Assembly: GCA_950022295.1 (NCBI GenBank)
Contig: OX465601.1
Location: 113,355,501-113,419,500, forward strand
DNA length: 64,000 nucleotides
From: Bromus sterilis
Taxonomy: Eukaryota; Streptophyta; Magnoliopsida; Poales; Poaceae
Direction of reading: 5' to 3'
The notes under the pieces are model-generated. The model saw only the letters and a list, made by a program, of their open reading frames with translations, did no database searches and had not been told where the DNA came from. This document shows positions 52,963 through 64,000 of this stretch, piece by piece (position 1 is the first letter of the stretch; each line of letters opens with the position of its first letter). Position numbers and translations under genes: made by a program.

Positions 52963-55900
52963 TGTGACGCCCCCAAAATCAATCCGTGTACAGTAATCAT
53001 ACAGGCAGGGTACACGGCTGAGATTAGGGTGCCACGGTGAGAATATCACAGCACAACACTAAACACAAAAGGATAAACCAATATGTTACAATAAAGAGGG
53101 GGTCACTCGGACCCGAATACATAAGTTATACAAACCATAATATCTGAGTACAGACATAGTTACTCAAGTTTTGCCTTAAGAAGGCTAGCACAAATAACAT
53201 CAGAGATACAAATCGAAAAGGCAAGGCCTCCTGCCTGGGAGCCTCCGAAACTACACCTGGTCTTGGTCAGCGGGGATCACGACGTAGTAGTATCCGCCTC
53301 CGAGGTACTCCTGCTCCTGGGCTCCAACGTCGACTGCAGCGGCCGATCAGGCAAAACATAAAAGGGGAAATAAAGAAAAGGTGAGTATCTAGTATACCCG
53401 AGAGTCTTACGTCCGCTACTAAGCATTATGCATTGTATCAAATGGAAAGGGGAGGCTATATATAGTGGACTGCAAGATAGAAATCAGAATAAGGATAAGA
53501 AGCTAGGCCTATCAAAGACTAGCATCTTCTGACGTTGTCTTGCAGCATGAGGAGAGAAACAGCCAACAGTTCATATAAAGCAATAAAGTAACAATGAAGC
53601 AGAAGTTGCTGCAACATTGTATAATAGTAAGTTGTAATGATTAATAATAATAATGCCTCCGAGTTCCCCTCATCGACTTCCCTGTGAGGAAGAAAACCCG
53701 GAACCATACAGTTTAATAGTAATAGTTTCTAGTGGTAAGATCCAGCTTCAGCATAAAGCGTTATGTTACCGTGGACATGGCTATTCGAATAGATTAAACT
53801 CCCTGCAGGGGTGCACTACTGTTCAGCCTGCACGCTCGGATCTCCAGGGTGGCGTGAACCTTTTTATGGAACGCCCCACCGAGGCTATCCGACACGACGC
53901 AGTTCAACCTAGGCTCAGCAGAGAGGCCATCCGCCGGACTATATCCTATGCGCCAAGGGGTCTAGGTCCCTCACCCTTGCACGCTCCTACACGGTGCGAG
54001 TCTGGCCGGTGAAGCAAAACCAAATCCAAACACACCTGCTGCAGCAAAAAGACAAGACCACTTCCCGGCGATCAGGCCGCAGTACTGCTGACGTCTGAAG
54101 AGCTTTCGGACAAACTACGACGCAGGGGAGCCCATAACTCCTTATCCCACGTGAAGGTAGTGCGTACAGACCAACGGGCCTCTCAAGTCATCCGCCGAAC
54201 CATTTAGCATTTTAATTAACCTGCGTGACAACCGTTATCGTTGCGTCGACTTAACCGACACGCGGTCAACGACAGCAGTCAGGACCACCAGTACATCGGT
54301 GCCTGCCCTGTCGTCCCACCAAGTCACTGCGGTTACCAACAAGGTGAACCGTCTCCTTACCTTGTCTCTCGTGTGCTCTTGGTAGAGCTCGACTTTCGTG
54401 GTTTGGTAACTCTCGCGAGATACGAGCAGGGGCCAAGCACGCCAGTAACGTCGGTCGTACCCTCCCTGTCGTTCCCGACGATATACCTCTCGCGGGCACC
54501 GTTGGGTCGCCCGACTCTTACCTTTAAGGACAACCGTTGCTCAGGTACCTAGAGCGGCTATACAGAGTCATCAACGAGTGGAGTACAAGGATTACTCCTT
54601 GATAGCTCACACTCGAAGGTGGCTCGGCAGAGCCGAGCTAGGGGGCCTTAGGCGGTGTCTGCATTGTGCCGTTCCTGTGCAGTTGTGATAAGTTGTATCC
54701 GCGTCACTCCCCAGAGTGGTCACGGCCCGCTATCTAATCCTAGCTAACAATGTGCAGGGCTCACTGCTGAATAATGCATAATTATAATAGGCAGCATAGG
54801 ATAAAGGAGGTACATCAAGGGCGACAAAAACAGGCTATGCAATTGAATAGGATTGTAACGTAGCAGCAGCAGTAACAATGCCTAGTGCAAGAAAGTACGG
54901 AAAGGTAGGCGATATCTGGGGAAGAGAATGGCTCTACTTGCCTGGAAGCTCGACGGTAGGGGAAGGGTTGTCGACGAAGTAGTCGTACCGGGCAGCGGTG
55001 TAGTCGGCGGTAGCAGCGGGGTCTACCGGAGAACAAAAGGGGGAAGAAACAGTAAATATAAAGCAATCATAGCAAACAGATGAATAGCACGACGTAAGCA
55101 ATGTTAACGGTGTTCTAACGCAGTGCAAAGCACGTTGCTCGGAGCGGGAATTCATCCGGGGATGAACTACCGGCTCCGGGTGATCACCAGACAGGGCGAC
55201 CGGAGGGGGAAGGTATCTTGCCGGAGGTGTCGTGGACATCCGACAAAGATAAGTGGGTGTATCCGTGTTAGTTGAACCGTTCCGGACAACTTTCGTGTTC
55301 GGAATAAATTCATCCGGCAGGTTTTTACCGGCACCGGGAATTATCGACAGACAGCCCGGAGGGGGCGAATATCGGTGTTCGTTGTGTTAGAGGGGTGTGG
55401 TTGGTATACGGATAGCATATTCGTATTCGTTATATTTTTCTGATCAATTTTCATGTATAAAGTTTTTCGATTCAATATACGGATTAAAATATATTGATTT
55501 TATAAGTTTAATCAATTTTAAAACATTAAAAAATCATTTTTAATAATTTCTTTTATTATTTTAGTAACATTATCCAGAACAGTGCTGACATGTGGGACCC
55601 ACATGTCAGCCTCTGTTTATTAACAAATCATTTTATTAAATCAAAAGCCACTGCGCCCACATGTCATAGGACAGAGCAATAATTCAGTTTTCTAAAACAA
55701 AAATCCAGAGGGGGCCCACTGTCAGTGACCTAACCTACTAACAATGGTTAGTTAGTTTATACATATTAGTCATTAGGGGGGTTTAGTGGTCGGGGCCCAC
55801 TCGTCAGTGTGAGGGGGAGGGGATTTAGCCCCCAATTAACCGGCTGACACGCCGGGCCCATCAGCCAGTGACCGTGGTGGTCACCGGCGACGACGGCCGG

Positions 55901-57267
55901 CGGCGAGCTGGGCCTAGCTCTCGGCACAGGCCATGGGAGAGGGCTTGGAGGGGTCGTTCGGCGTGGGCGTCCAAGGCGCGTCGAATGGTGGTGGGGACGG
56001 AACCGGGGGCTACCGGAATCGGTGCCGGCGTCGAGGAAGGCGGCGGCCCGAAGGATGCGAAGATGGAGACGTCGCGCCCCTCCGTTTCGTCGAGCGCTCC
56101 TTGGTGCAAAGGGTACGTGTGTGTGCGTGGAGTGCAACGGCGCGAGCGGCATGTTAAATTCGTGCCCCAGGCCACGGGGGCGAGCTCGCGGGCGGCGACG
56201 AGCTTCGGCTCCAATGGTGGAGCGGGTTACGGCGGGAGAGGAGTGGAGCGAGCGCATGGGGAATGTGGCCTAGCTCACCAGGAGCGCGTAGAGGAGGGCA
56301 GTAGGCTCTGGGGAGGCTCGACAACGCGGGAATTCGACGGCGATGTCGCGGCGGCGCCGGAGGGGAACGGTGGCGTAGTCGTCGCTGTCGGGCACCACTA
56401 TTCGATTCCTCTGGCACAGAGAGGTAGACGACGATGGCGCAGCGAATGGACAAGGTGGAGGCGCGAGGCGAGGTCTGTGGCCACGTGGGCTCGAGCTCGC
56501 GTCCATGGCGGGACTCGGGCTTCTGCGCGTCGACGATGGTGGCGCAAGGAGGGAGAGGAAAAGGGCTAGGGTTCGCCAGGGGGCTCGGGGGCGAGTAGTT
56601 ATCCAGGGGCTCGAACCCTAGGAGTCGCGGATGCTCGACACGGCGACAATCGCCATCGAACGGCTTCTGCCATGGCGACACAAGGGGGGCGGGTGAGCAG
56701 TAGGAAGGGGATGACCCCGGGTGGGCCAAGTGGGCTGGTTTGGGTGGCTGGGCCACACTGTGCACTTGCTGTACTGGGCTGGAGCCTTTTATTCTTTTTA
56801 TTTCTTTACTGCTTTCTGTTCTTTTCTGTTTATATTTATTTTAGTTGCTTTCATATTTTTGTAAAATATGTAACATAGTCCATAATTAGTGTAGCACAAT
56901 ATTGAGATGCCACAAAAAGATTTGGAGTTTTATAAATTCTTTTGCATTTTTGTTTTATTAAAAAGGTATTAAGTGTCACTGTTTTGGCTATTGTTTGAAT
57001 TGTTTGATTTATTCAGTGGCATGATAAATACCCAAAACCATATTGGCATGGACCACTGATTGTTAGTGATTTTACAAAAGTGGTTCCACAATTATTGGAC
57101 AATGTTTTATTCATCACTTATTTTCAATATTTATCAAAAGGCATTTTTGGGTTTGTTTGAATTCAAAGATGAACAAGGCATGATCAAAGGTGATTAGAGA
57201 CATTGCTAATCACAGAGATTTATTATTAACAAAAGTTTTATTGATGTCTGACACTGAGGGTGTTACA
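52963..57267 (-). repeat. Element I 3' LTR
   Basis: About 4305 bp, TGTGACGCCCCC at the left end and GGGTGTTACA at the right end. It is followed by the polypurine tract. A GC-rich island at 55850-56700 holds overlapping open frames on both strands (up to 233 codons). They have no recognisable domain and I treat them as shadows. Confidence 0.93.
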
Positions 57268-57280
57268 AATCTCCCCCACT
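57268..57280 (-). other. Element I polypurine tract
   Basis: Minus-strand AGTGGGGGAGATT directly before the LTR's TGTAACACC, the standard arrangement in this lineage. Confidence 0.88.
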
Positions 57281-57303
57281 ACAAGAATTCTCGTCCCGAG
57301 AAT

Positions 57304-60300
57304 CTAAACGGTAGAGGGGAAAAGATCGGGGTATTCCTCACGAAGACGATCTTCGCGTTCCCAAGTGGCTTCATCTTCAGAATGATTCGACCACTGAACT
57401 TTGAGGAACTTGGTTGTCTTGTTGCGGGTTTTGCGTTCAGACTGATCAAGTATGCGGCTCGGATGTTCTTGATAAGTCAAGTCCTGTTGCAGCTCGATCA
57501 TATCATGTTCCACTTCGCGAATAGGGTCCTTGAAGCAGCGACGGAGTTGCGACACGTGGAATACATCGTGGACTTGGGAGAGGTTTGACGGCATTCCAAT
57601 CGGTACGCTACCGGTCCACTTCTGGAAAGGATACGGAACGGGCCGATGTAGCGAGGAGCTAACTTGCCTTTGATTCCGAAGTGATGAGTGCCTCTCATGG
57701 GAGTGACATGAAGGTACGCATATTCGCCAGGTTGATAGACCATTTCTTTGTGCTTGCGGTCATAGTTGCTTTTCTGGCGGGACTGAGCAACTTTCAAGTG
57801 TTCACGAATAACGCGAACCTGATCTTCAGCATGTTGTATGATGTCCGGACCAATGAGGGTTCGTTCTCCAGTTTCGGACCAATTCAGAGGGGTTCGACAC
57901 TTACGTCCATAGAGAACTTCAAAGGGTGCCATCTTCAAACTAGCCTGATAGCTATTGTTGTACGAGAATTTGGCAAATGGAAGAGATTCCTCCCATTTCT
58001 TACCGAATGAAATGACACAAGCTCGAAGCATATCTTCAAGCACTTGGTTGACTCGTTCGACTTGTCCTTGCGACTGGGGGTGATAAGCGGTGCTGAAATT
58101 TAGGTGAGTGCCCATAGCTTCTTGGAAACTATCCCAGAACTTAGAGGTGAAAATGTTTCCTCGGTCGGAACTGATCTCCAACGGAATACCGTGGAGGGAA
58201 ACAATTCTGGAAACATACAAGTGTGCCAACTGACTAGCAGATATCGTCTCCTTGACAGGAAGAAAGTGGGCAACCTTGGAGAATCGGTCGATGACGACAA
58301 AGATGGCTCATGACCCTTCTGCGATCGGGGAAATCCGGTGACGAAGTCCATTTCAATCTTGTCCCATTTCCATTCAGGAATAGAGAGTGGTTGCAGAGTA
58401 CCAGCAGGTCTTTGATGTTCGGCTTTGACGCGACGGCAAACGTCACACTCATCAACATAACGAGCAATGTCTTGCTTCATGTTAGACAACCAGTACCGCT
58501 GACGAAGGTCTTGGTACATCTTCGTACTACCAGGGTGAATCGACAAAGGAGTATCATGAGCTTCTTTCATAACGCGCGGGGTCAAGTTTAGGTTGGGCTT
58601 ACTCCTAGGGACCACTAAACGATTCTTGAAATACAATGTACCATCATCAGCAACAGTGAAGCATGATGGCTTTCCTCTAGCGATATACTTCTTGATCTTC
58701 TCGACATCAGAGTCACATGTTTGTATCCACTTGATAGTGTTGTCGAGGTCCGGCTCAACAACAAGGTTATTCACATGTCCCTGCGGAACAATTTCAAGGT
58801 TCAACTTGCGGAGCTCTTCATACAGAAGTGGCTGCTCTATCTGGACTTCGAGTTCAGAACAGTAGGCTTTGCGGCTTAAGGCATCGGCCACCACATTAGC
58901 TTTGCCAGGGGTGTAAGAAATTCCCATGTTGTAGTCGGCTATTGTCTCGAGCCATCTCTATTGGCGGAGATTCAGGTCTGGTTGAGTGAATAGGTACTTC
59001 AGGCTTTGGTGGTCAGTGTAGATCTCGCAACGGTTACCAACGAGGTAATGTCGCCACAGCTTCAATGCATAAATTACAGCTGCCAATTCGAGATCATGTG
59101 TTGGATACTTATCTTCGTGAGCACGCAACTGACGAGAGCCGTAAGCAATCACTTTGCGCTCTTGCATTAGGACACAGCCTAATCCTTGACGAGACGCGTC
59201 GCAATATATCACGAAGTCCTTCTGAGTATCAGGAGGAGCAAGCACTGGGGGAGAAGTGAGCTTGTCCTTGAGGGCTTGGAAACTTTCTTGACATTTATCA
59301 GTCCACTCAAACTTGACGCCTTTGTGAAGAAGATTAGTCAGAGGCTTGGCAATCTTGGAGAAATTCTCGACGAAATGACGGCAATAGCTAGCAAGGCCGA
59401 GGAAACTGCGGACTTGCTTGACAGTCCTGGGCGGAGTCCAGTCAAGAATAGCCTGGATACGTTCGGGGTTGACGGCAACGCCATCCTTGGAAATCACATG
59501 ACCAAGGTAGGTAACTTCGGGAAGCCAGAATTCACACTTAGAATACTTAGCATAGAGTTTGTGTTCTCAAAGATTTTCTAGTATAAGACGAAGATGTTCA
59601 GCATGTTCTGCATCGGTCTTGGAGTAAATCAATATATCATCCAGATAAACCACGACAAACTTGTCGAGATATTCCATGAATATATAGTTCATCAATCGGG
59701 AGAAAGTGGCTGGAGCATTCGTCAAGCCAAAGGGCATGACAGTGTACTCATATGAACCATAGCGAGTAATGAAAGCGGTCTTCGGAATGTCCTCATCACG
59801 GACTAGGATCTGATGGTAACCCAACCTTAAGTCGAGTTTTGAAAACACCGTGGATCCAGCAAGCTGATCATAAAGATCATTGATCCGAGGGAGGGGGTAC
59901 TTGTTCTGTATCGTGGCCTGGTTGATAGGTCGGTAATCTTGAACCAAACGGTTCGTGCCATCACTCTTCTTGACAAAGAGCGAAGGTGCTCCCCAAGCAG
60001 AGGAACTTGGACGGATGAAGCCTTTCTCGAGGGCCGTGTCGATCTCCTTCTTCAATTCAAGGAGGTGGTGAGGTGGCATCTTATATGGGCGCTTGGCAAT
60101 AGGGACGGTGCCAGGCTTCAAGTCGATGACGAATTCAACTTCCCTAATCGGGGGTATCCCCGGCAGTTCTTCTGGTAATACGTCGGTAAAATCACAAACG
60201 ATTGGGACTTTCTCAATCCCTTCGAGAGGTGCGACATTCAAGGCAACCAGATCATATATACGAGCTTCGGCATTCATCGACACAATGGCAGTGTGACTCA

Positions 60301-60433
60301 CAATCGCGCCAGAAGGATGAAAAAGTTGGATGACCTTGGTGCCACAATAAAGTGCGGCATCGTGGGTTTTCAGCCAATCCATGCCAAGGATAAGGTCGAT
60401 GGTGGAGGTTTTCAGAATGTGTGGAGAAACCAT
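57304..60433 (-). pseudogene. pol: Element I pol: protease end, RT, RNase H, integrase, chromodomain (broken)
   Basis: Pieces in order on the minus strand. 60433-59567: LILGMDWL, the RT with YRPINQATIQNKYPLPRI and VVYLDDILIYSK. A TGA at 59567 follows ENL, where related proteins have Arg. 59497-58958: SFLGLASYCRHF and RNase H (VIYCDASRQGLGCVLMQ, YTDHQSLKYLF); stop after LNLRQ. 58927-58310: integrase zinc finger (HPGSTKMYQDL, CDVCRR) and IEMDFVTGFP; frameshift. 58229-57600: integrase core (SSDRGNIF, GQVERVNQVLEDM) and GKLAPRYIGPF; frameshift. 57594-57304: VFHVSQLR then a chromodomain (HPSRILDQSERKTRN, FLKVQWSNHSEDEATWERED). Chromodomains steer integration toward chromatin marks. Two stops and at least three frameshifts make this copy non-functional. 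Confidence 0.9.
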
Positions 60434-61743
60434 GAACTCAAATCCTTCGATCTCGAAGTGAGGTTAGGGGCAACCATGTCAACACGACACTGGGTACCGG
60501 GAGTCTGGACTATTAAGGGGGTACGCATCTTTTCGTGGTATATGCCATTCTTAGATGCAAATGATCCAGACATAAATGAATGCGATGCTCCTGTATCAAA
60601 TAAAATAGTAGCAGGTATTGAGTTAACGAGGAGAGTACCCATCACTTTAGCGGGTTGTGCCTGAGCTGCTTCAACATCAATGTTGTAAGCATGACCACGA
60701 GCATGAGTATTTGACCCAGTATTATAGTTGAGGGTCCCATTGTTGCCACGGCCATTTCTGCGGCCATCAGGGTGAACTACCAGTTGATTCTGTTGCTGAG
60801 GGCAGTCTCTGGAAATATGGCCTGGCTGACGACACTTGAAACACAGGCCATCTTGAGGACGGAGGGGTGCAGTCTCAGTCTTCGGCTGTCTCGGCGGGGG
60901 CGGAGGCAGACGGGGTGCAACATACGACAACCTTGGTGCAGGGGCAGTTGGACGCATAAGACTGTGTGGAAGCCGAACGCGTTGCTTCTGTGTTGTGCCC
61001 GAAGATGAGCCAGCATCACGGGGGCGCTTCGGCGAACCACCGAACTTAAGCTGAGTGGTCTCAAGAGTGATAGTCTGGTTCACCATGGTGGCGAAGTCGG
61101 GGAAGACGTGCAAAGCCAGTGCAAGCTGGAGATCGGGGTTGAGTCCATCACGGAACTTCTCTTGCCTACTTGCATCATTGGGGAGGTCACTTGCAGCATA
61201 GCGGGAGAGGCGGAGGAATTCCCTCTGATATGCCTCGACAGTTTTGTTGCCCTGAACAAGGTTGCGGAACTCGGCCTTCATACGGTTCATAATCGCCTGG
61301 GGGACATAACGAGCACGGAAGGAAGTCTTGAAATCATTCCAGGTGATGACAGTCCCTTCAGCTAGCGAGCCCTTGTAAGTGTCCCACCACTGAGCAGCGG
61401 GGCCACGCAGGAAATAGGATGCGAAGTTGACGTAATCAGCAGCGCTCACATTAGCGAACTCCAGCTGACGGGTGATGTCACGAAGCCAATCATCGGCATC
61501 CAGCGGTTGTTCCGGTTGGTGGAAGAGAGGGGGATTGAGACGCATGAAATCCCGCAGAGTAACCACAGGCGGTTGGTTCTGGTGCTGGTTCTGGTTCTGA
61601 TTCGTGTTCTGGAGCTGATCTATGACTCCTTTCATAAACACCTGGTTCATCTGAAACTGTTGCATCATCGCGGCCATGTAGTCCGGCGGCGGAGGTGGAT
61701 CGTTGGCACCACGACCACGACCGCGACCACCACGACCAGCCAT
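60412..61743 (-). pseudogene. gag: Element I gag and protease start (frameshifted into pol)
   Basis: The start ATG at 61743 opens MAGRGGRGRGRGAND. Then come a Gln/Asn-rich stretch, a Retrotrans_gag region (AAQWWDTYKGSL, WNDFKTSFRARYVPQ, VEAYQREFLRLSRYA), a CCHC knuckle (CFKCRQPGHISRDC near 60825) and the protease active site LFDTGASHSF (near 60560). The frame slips near 60465 into a 15-codon nonsense tail; pol continues in another frame. Upstream in-frame ATGs to 61878 lie in the leader and are less likely starts. Confidence 0.88.
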
Positions 61744-62374
61744 CCTGCTAGAATTTAACAGGGGTATTTCAGCGATGAGAATTTTAACGAGATGCCGGAA
61801 ACGAGTAAGAGGTAAATCGACAACAAAGAGGAGGCGCGGATATATAGGAGTAGTCATATAAGACATACACATCCACACATAGAATCAATCGAAAATCGGC
61901 AGCGTAACGTCGTAGAAATTAAGGAAAAAGGACACACTAGGCGGCGCGCAGACCGCGGTAAGGATTACACGACGCGACATAGATTCCACTATGTCAATCA
62001 TGCCGCAAGAAAACTGTTGGCCACAGGAGTTAATGCCAGAGGACGCGCGGCCTGCCTAGAATGATAATGGGATCCGCGGCCCGGGACCTGGGGTAGAACT
62101 CCTGCGACACGACTCAATCAATGGGGAAGCACCAAAACGCCGGATGGAATCAAGAGAACGTGATCCTAATGTCAGAGTTTGTAAAACTTACCAGCAAGGA
62201 TAAGAGAGCAGATTCCCAGAGCATAGGTAAGGAGAAAAGGATCCTAATACCATAGATATCACACGTAGTGACATCGATGTGGGCCCGTAAGCCAAATATT
62301 AAGTTAGCAAAATAGTTTTTCAAAGTCTAGACTCAACTTCGACCAGGTAGTGGTGGGGTGGCTTCCTACAGGCA
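61744..62374 (-). other. Element I leader region
   Basis: The untranslated leader between primer-binding site and gag, about 630 bp. No coding signal and nothing else seen. Confidence 0.7.
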
Positions 62375-62390
62375 GTCGGCTCTGATACCA
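62375..62390 (-). other. Element I primer-binding site (initiator Met tRNA type)
   Basis: Minus-strand TGGTATCAGAGCCGAC, three bases inside the 5' LTR. TGGTATCAGAGC is the standard complement of plant initiator tRNA-Met. Confidence 0.92.
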
Positions 62391-62393
62391 ACT

Positions 62394-64000
62394 TGTGACG
62401 CCCCCAAAATCAATCTGTGTACAGTAATCATACACGCAGGGTACACGGCTGAGATTAGGGTGCTACGGTGAGAATATCACAGCACAACACTAAACACAAA
62501 AGGATAAACCAATATGTTACAATAAAGAGGGGGTCACTCGGACCCGAATACATAAGTTATACAAACCATAATATCTGAGTACAGACATAGTTACTCAAGT
62601 TTTGCCTTAAGAAGGCTAGCACAAATAACATCAGAGATACAAATCGAAAAGGCAAGGCCTCCTGCCTGGGAGCCTCCGAAACTACACCTGGTCTTGGTCA
62701 GCGGGGATCACGACGTAGTAGTATCCGCCTCCGAGGTACTCCTGCTCCTGGGCTCCAACGTCGACTGCAGCGGCCGATCAGGCAAAACATAAAAGGGGAA
62801 ATAAAGAAAAGGTGAGTATCTAGTATACCCGAGAGTCTTACGTCCGCTACTAAGCATTATGCATTGTATCAAATGGAAAGGGGAGGCTATATATAGTGGA
62901 CTGCAAGATAGAAATCAGAATAAGGATAAGAAGCTAGGCCTATCGAAGACTAGCATCTTCTGACGTTGTCTTGCAGCATGAGGAGAGAAACAGCCAACAG
63001 TTCATATAAAGAAATAAAGTAACAATGAAGCAGAAGTTGCTGCAACATTGTATAATAGTAAGTTGTAATGATTAATAATAATAATGCCTCCGAGTTCCCC
63101 TCCTCGACTTCCCTGCGAGGAAGAAAACCCGGAATCATACTGTTTAATAGTAATAGTTTCTAGTGGTAAGATCCAGCTTCAGCATAAAGCGTCATGTTAC
63201 CGTGGACACGGCTGTTCGAATAGATTAAACTCCCTGCAGGGGTGCACTACTGTTCAGCCTGCACGCTCGAATCTCCAGGGTGGCGTGAACCTTGTTAGGG
63301 AACGCCCCACCGAGGCTATCCGACACGACGCAGTTCAACCTAGGCTCAGCAGAGAGGCCATCCGTCGGACTATATCCTATGCGCCAAGGGGTCCAGGTCC
63401 TCACCGTTGCACGCTCCTGCACGGTGCGAGTCTGGCTGGTGAAGCAAAAGCAAATCCAAACACACCTGCTGCAGCAAAAAGACAAGACCACTTCCCGGCG
63501 ATCAGGTCGCAGTACTGCTGACGTCTGAAGAGCTTTCGGACAAACTACGACGCAGGGGAGCCCATAACTCCTTATCCCACGTGAAGTTAGTGCATACAGA
63601 CCAACGGGCCTCTCAAGTCATCCGCCGAACCATTTAGCCTTTTAATTAACCTGCGTGACAACCGTTATCGTTGCCTCGACTTAACCGACACGCGGTCAAC
63701 GACAGCAGTCAGGACCACCAGTACATCGGTGCCTGCCCTGTCGTCCCACCAAGTCACTGCGGTTACCAACAAGTTGAACCGTCTCCTTACCTTGTCTCGC
63801 GTGTGCTCTTGGTAGAGCTCGACTTTCGTGGTTTGGTAACTCTCGCGAGATACGAGCAGGGGCCAAGCACGCCAGTAACGTCGGTCGTACCCTCCCTGTC
63901 GTTCCCGACGATATACCTCTCGCGGGCACCGTTGGGTCGCCCGACTCTTACCTTTAAGGACAACCGTTGCTCAGGTACCTAGAGCGGCTATACAGAGTCA
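62394..64000 (-). repeat. Element I 5' LTR (cut by window edge)
   Basis: Matches 52963-54570 with about 30 differences. The remaining ~2.7 kb lies beyond the window. Confidence 0.93.

Larger units (their letters stand above)
52963..64000 (-). mobile_element. Element I: chromodomain (Tekay-type) Ty3/Gypsy element, right LTR truncated by window
   Basis: Minus-strand element with a 4.3-kb 3' LTR (52963-57267) and a 5' LTR starting at 62394 that runs off the right edge. LTR ends read TGTAACACC..GGGCGTCACA on the minus strand. Left flank ACCAC (52958-52962) is the expected target duplication. Its initiator-Met tRNA primer site and C-terminal chromodomain place it among the chromoviruses. Over the 1.6 kb that can be compared the LTRs differ at about 30 positions (about 2%). 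gag-pol has several stops and frameshifts. Confidence 0.93.

Noticed and set aside
55766..56765. Overlapping GC-rich open frames up to 233 codons on both strands in element I's LTR
   Set aside because: No recognisable domain, frames overlap on both strands, and they lie in an LTR of known type. GC content explains the open frames.

Overview
The window is intergenic DNA from a large grass genome, most likely a Pooideae cereal (wheat, barley or oat relatives). This is inferred from the retrotransposon families, especially LTRs opening TGATACGTCC..AACGTATC and a Tekay-type chromovirus. I see no host gene, tRNA, rRNA or CRISPR array. Almost every base belongs to a retrotransposon, and they are nested up to five deep.

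Layout. F is a Tat-type Ty3/Gypsy element on the minus strand. It lies at both edges of the first 51 kb (1647-2635 and 49052-51366). C, an Athila-type LTR, cut F in its RNase H (1-1646). D, a second minus-strand Tat-type element, cut F in its reverse transcriptase (2636-49051, target duplication CCCGC). B, an Athila-type element, sits inside D's 3' LTR (2838-11153, ACGCC/ATGCC). H, a truncated plus-strand relative of D, sits inside D's pol (16410-45857). H in turn holds G, a young plus-strand Tat-type element (16544-27075, GGAAC), and A, a plus-strand Athila-type element (29086-44889, GTGCA). A holds a degenerate L1-type LINE (35087-42579, 16-bp duplication). To the right of F are a roughly 1-kb unclassified tandem repeat (51367-52378), an LTR fragment J (52379-52962), and I, a minus-strand chromodomain Ty3/Gypsy element with 4.3-kb LTRs that runs off the right edge (52963-64000).

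Coding capacity. No element encodes a complete gag-pol. A and B carry only gag-protease. D and F have lost most of gag. G keeps gag and integrase but has lost protease, RT and RNase H. I and the LINE carry stops and frameshifts. The best preserved reading frames are cargo: D and H each carry, antisense to the element between integrase and 3' LTR, an uninterrupted ~205-codon frame for a protein that looks like a plant B3 DNA-binding domain, with its own TATA box. G carries, in the same antisense position, a six-exon gene resembling the 'putative gypsy type transposon' (Transposase_28) family, also with its own TATA box. These antisense genes are the most interesting content.

Relative ages from by-eye LTR differences: G 5 of 989; I about 2%; B about 2% over the part compared; D 15 of 447; A about 60 of 1634. 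All coordinates and counts were read by eye and may be off by a few bases.
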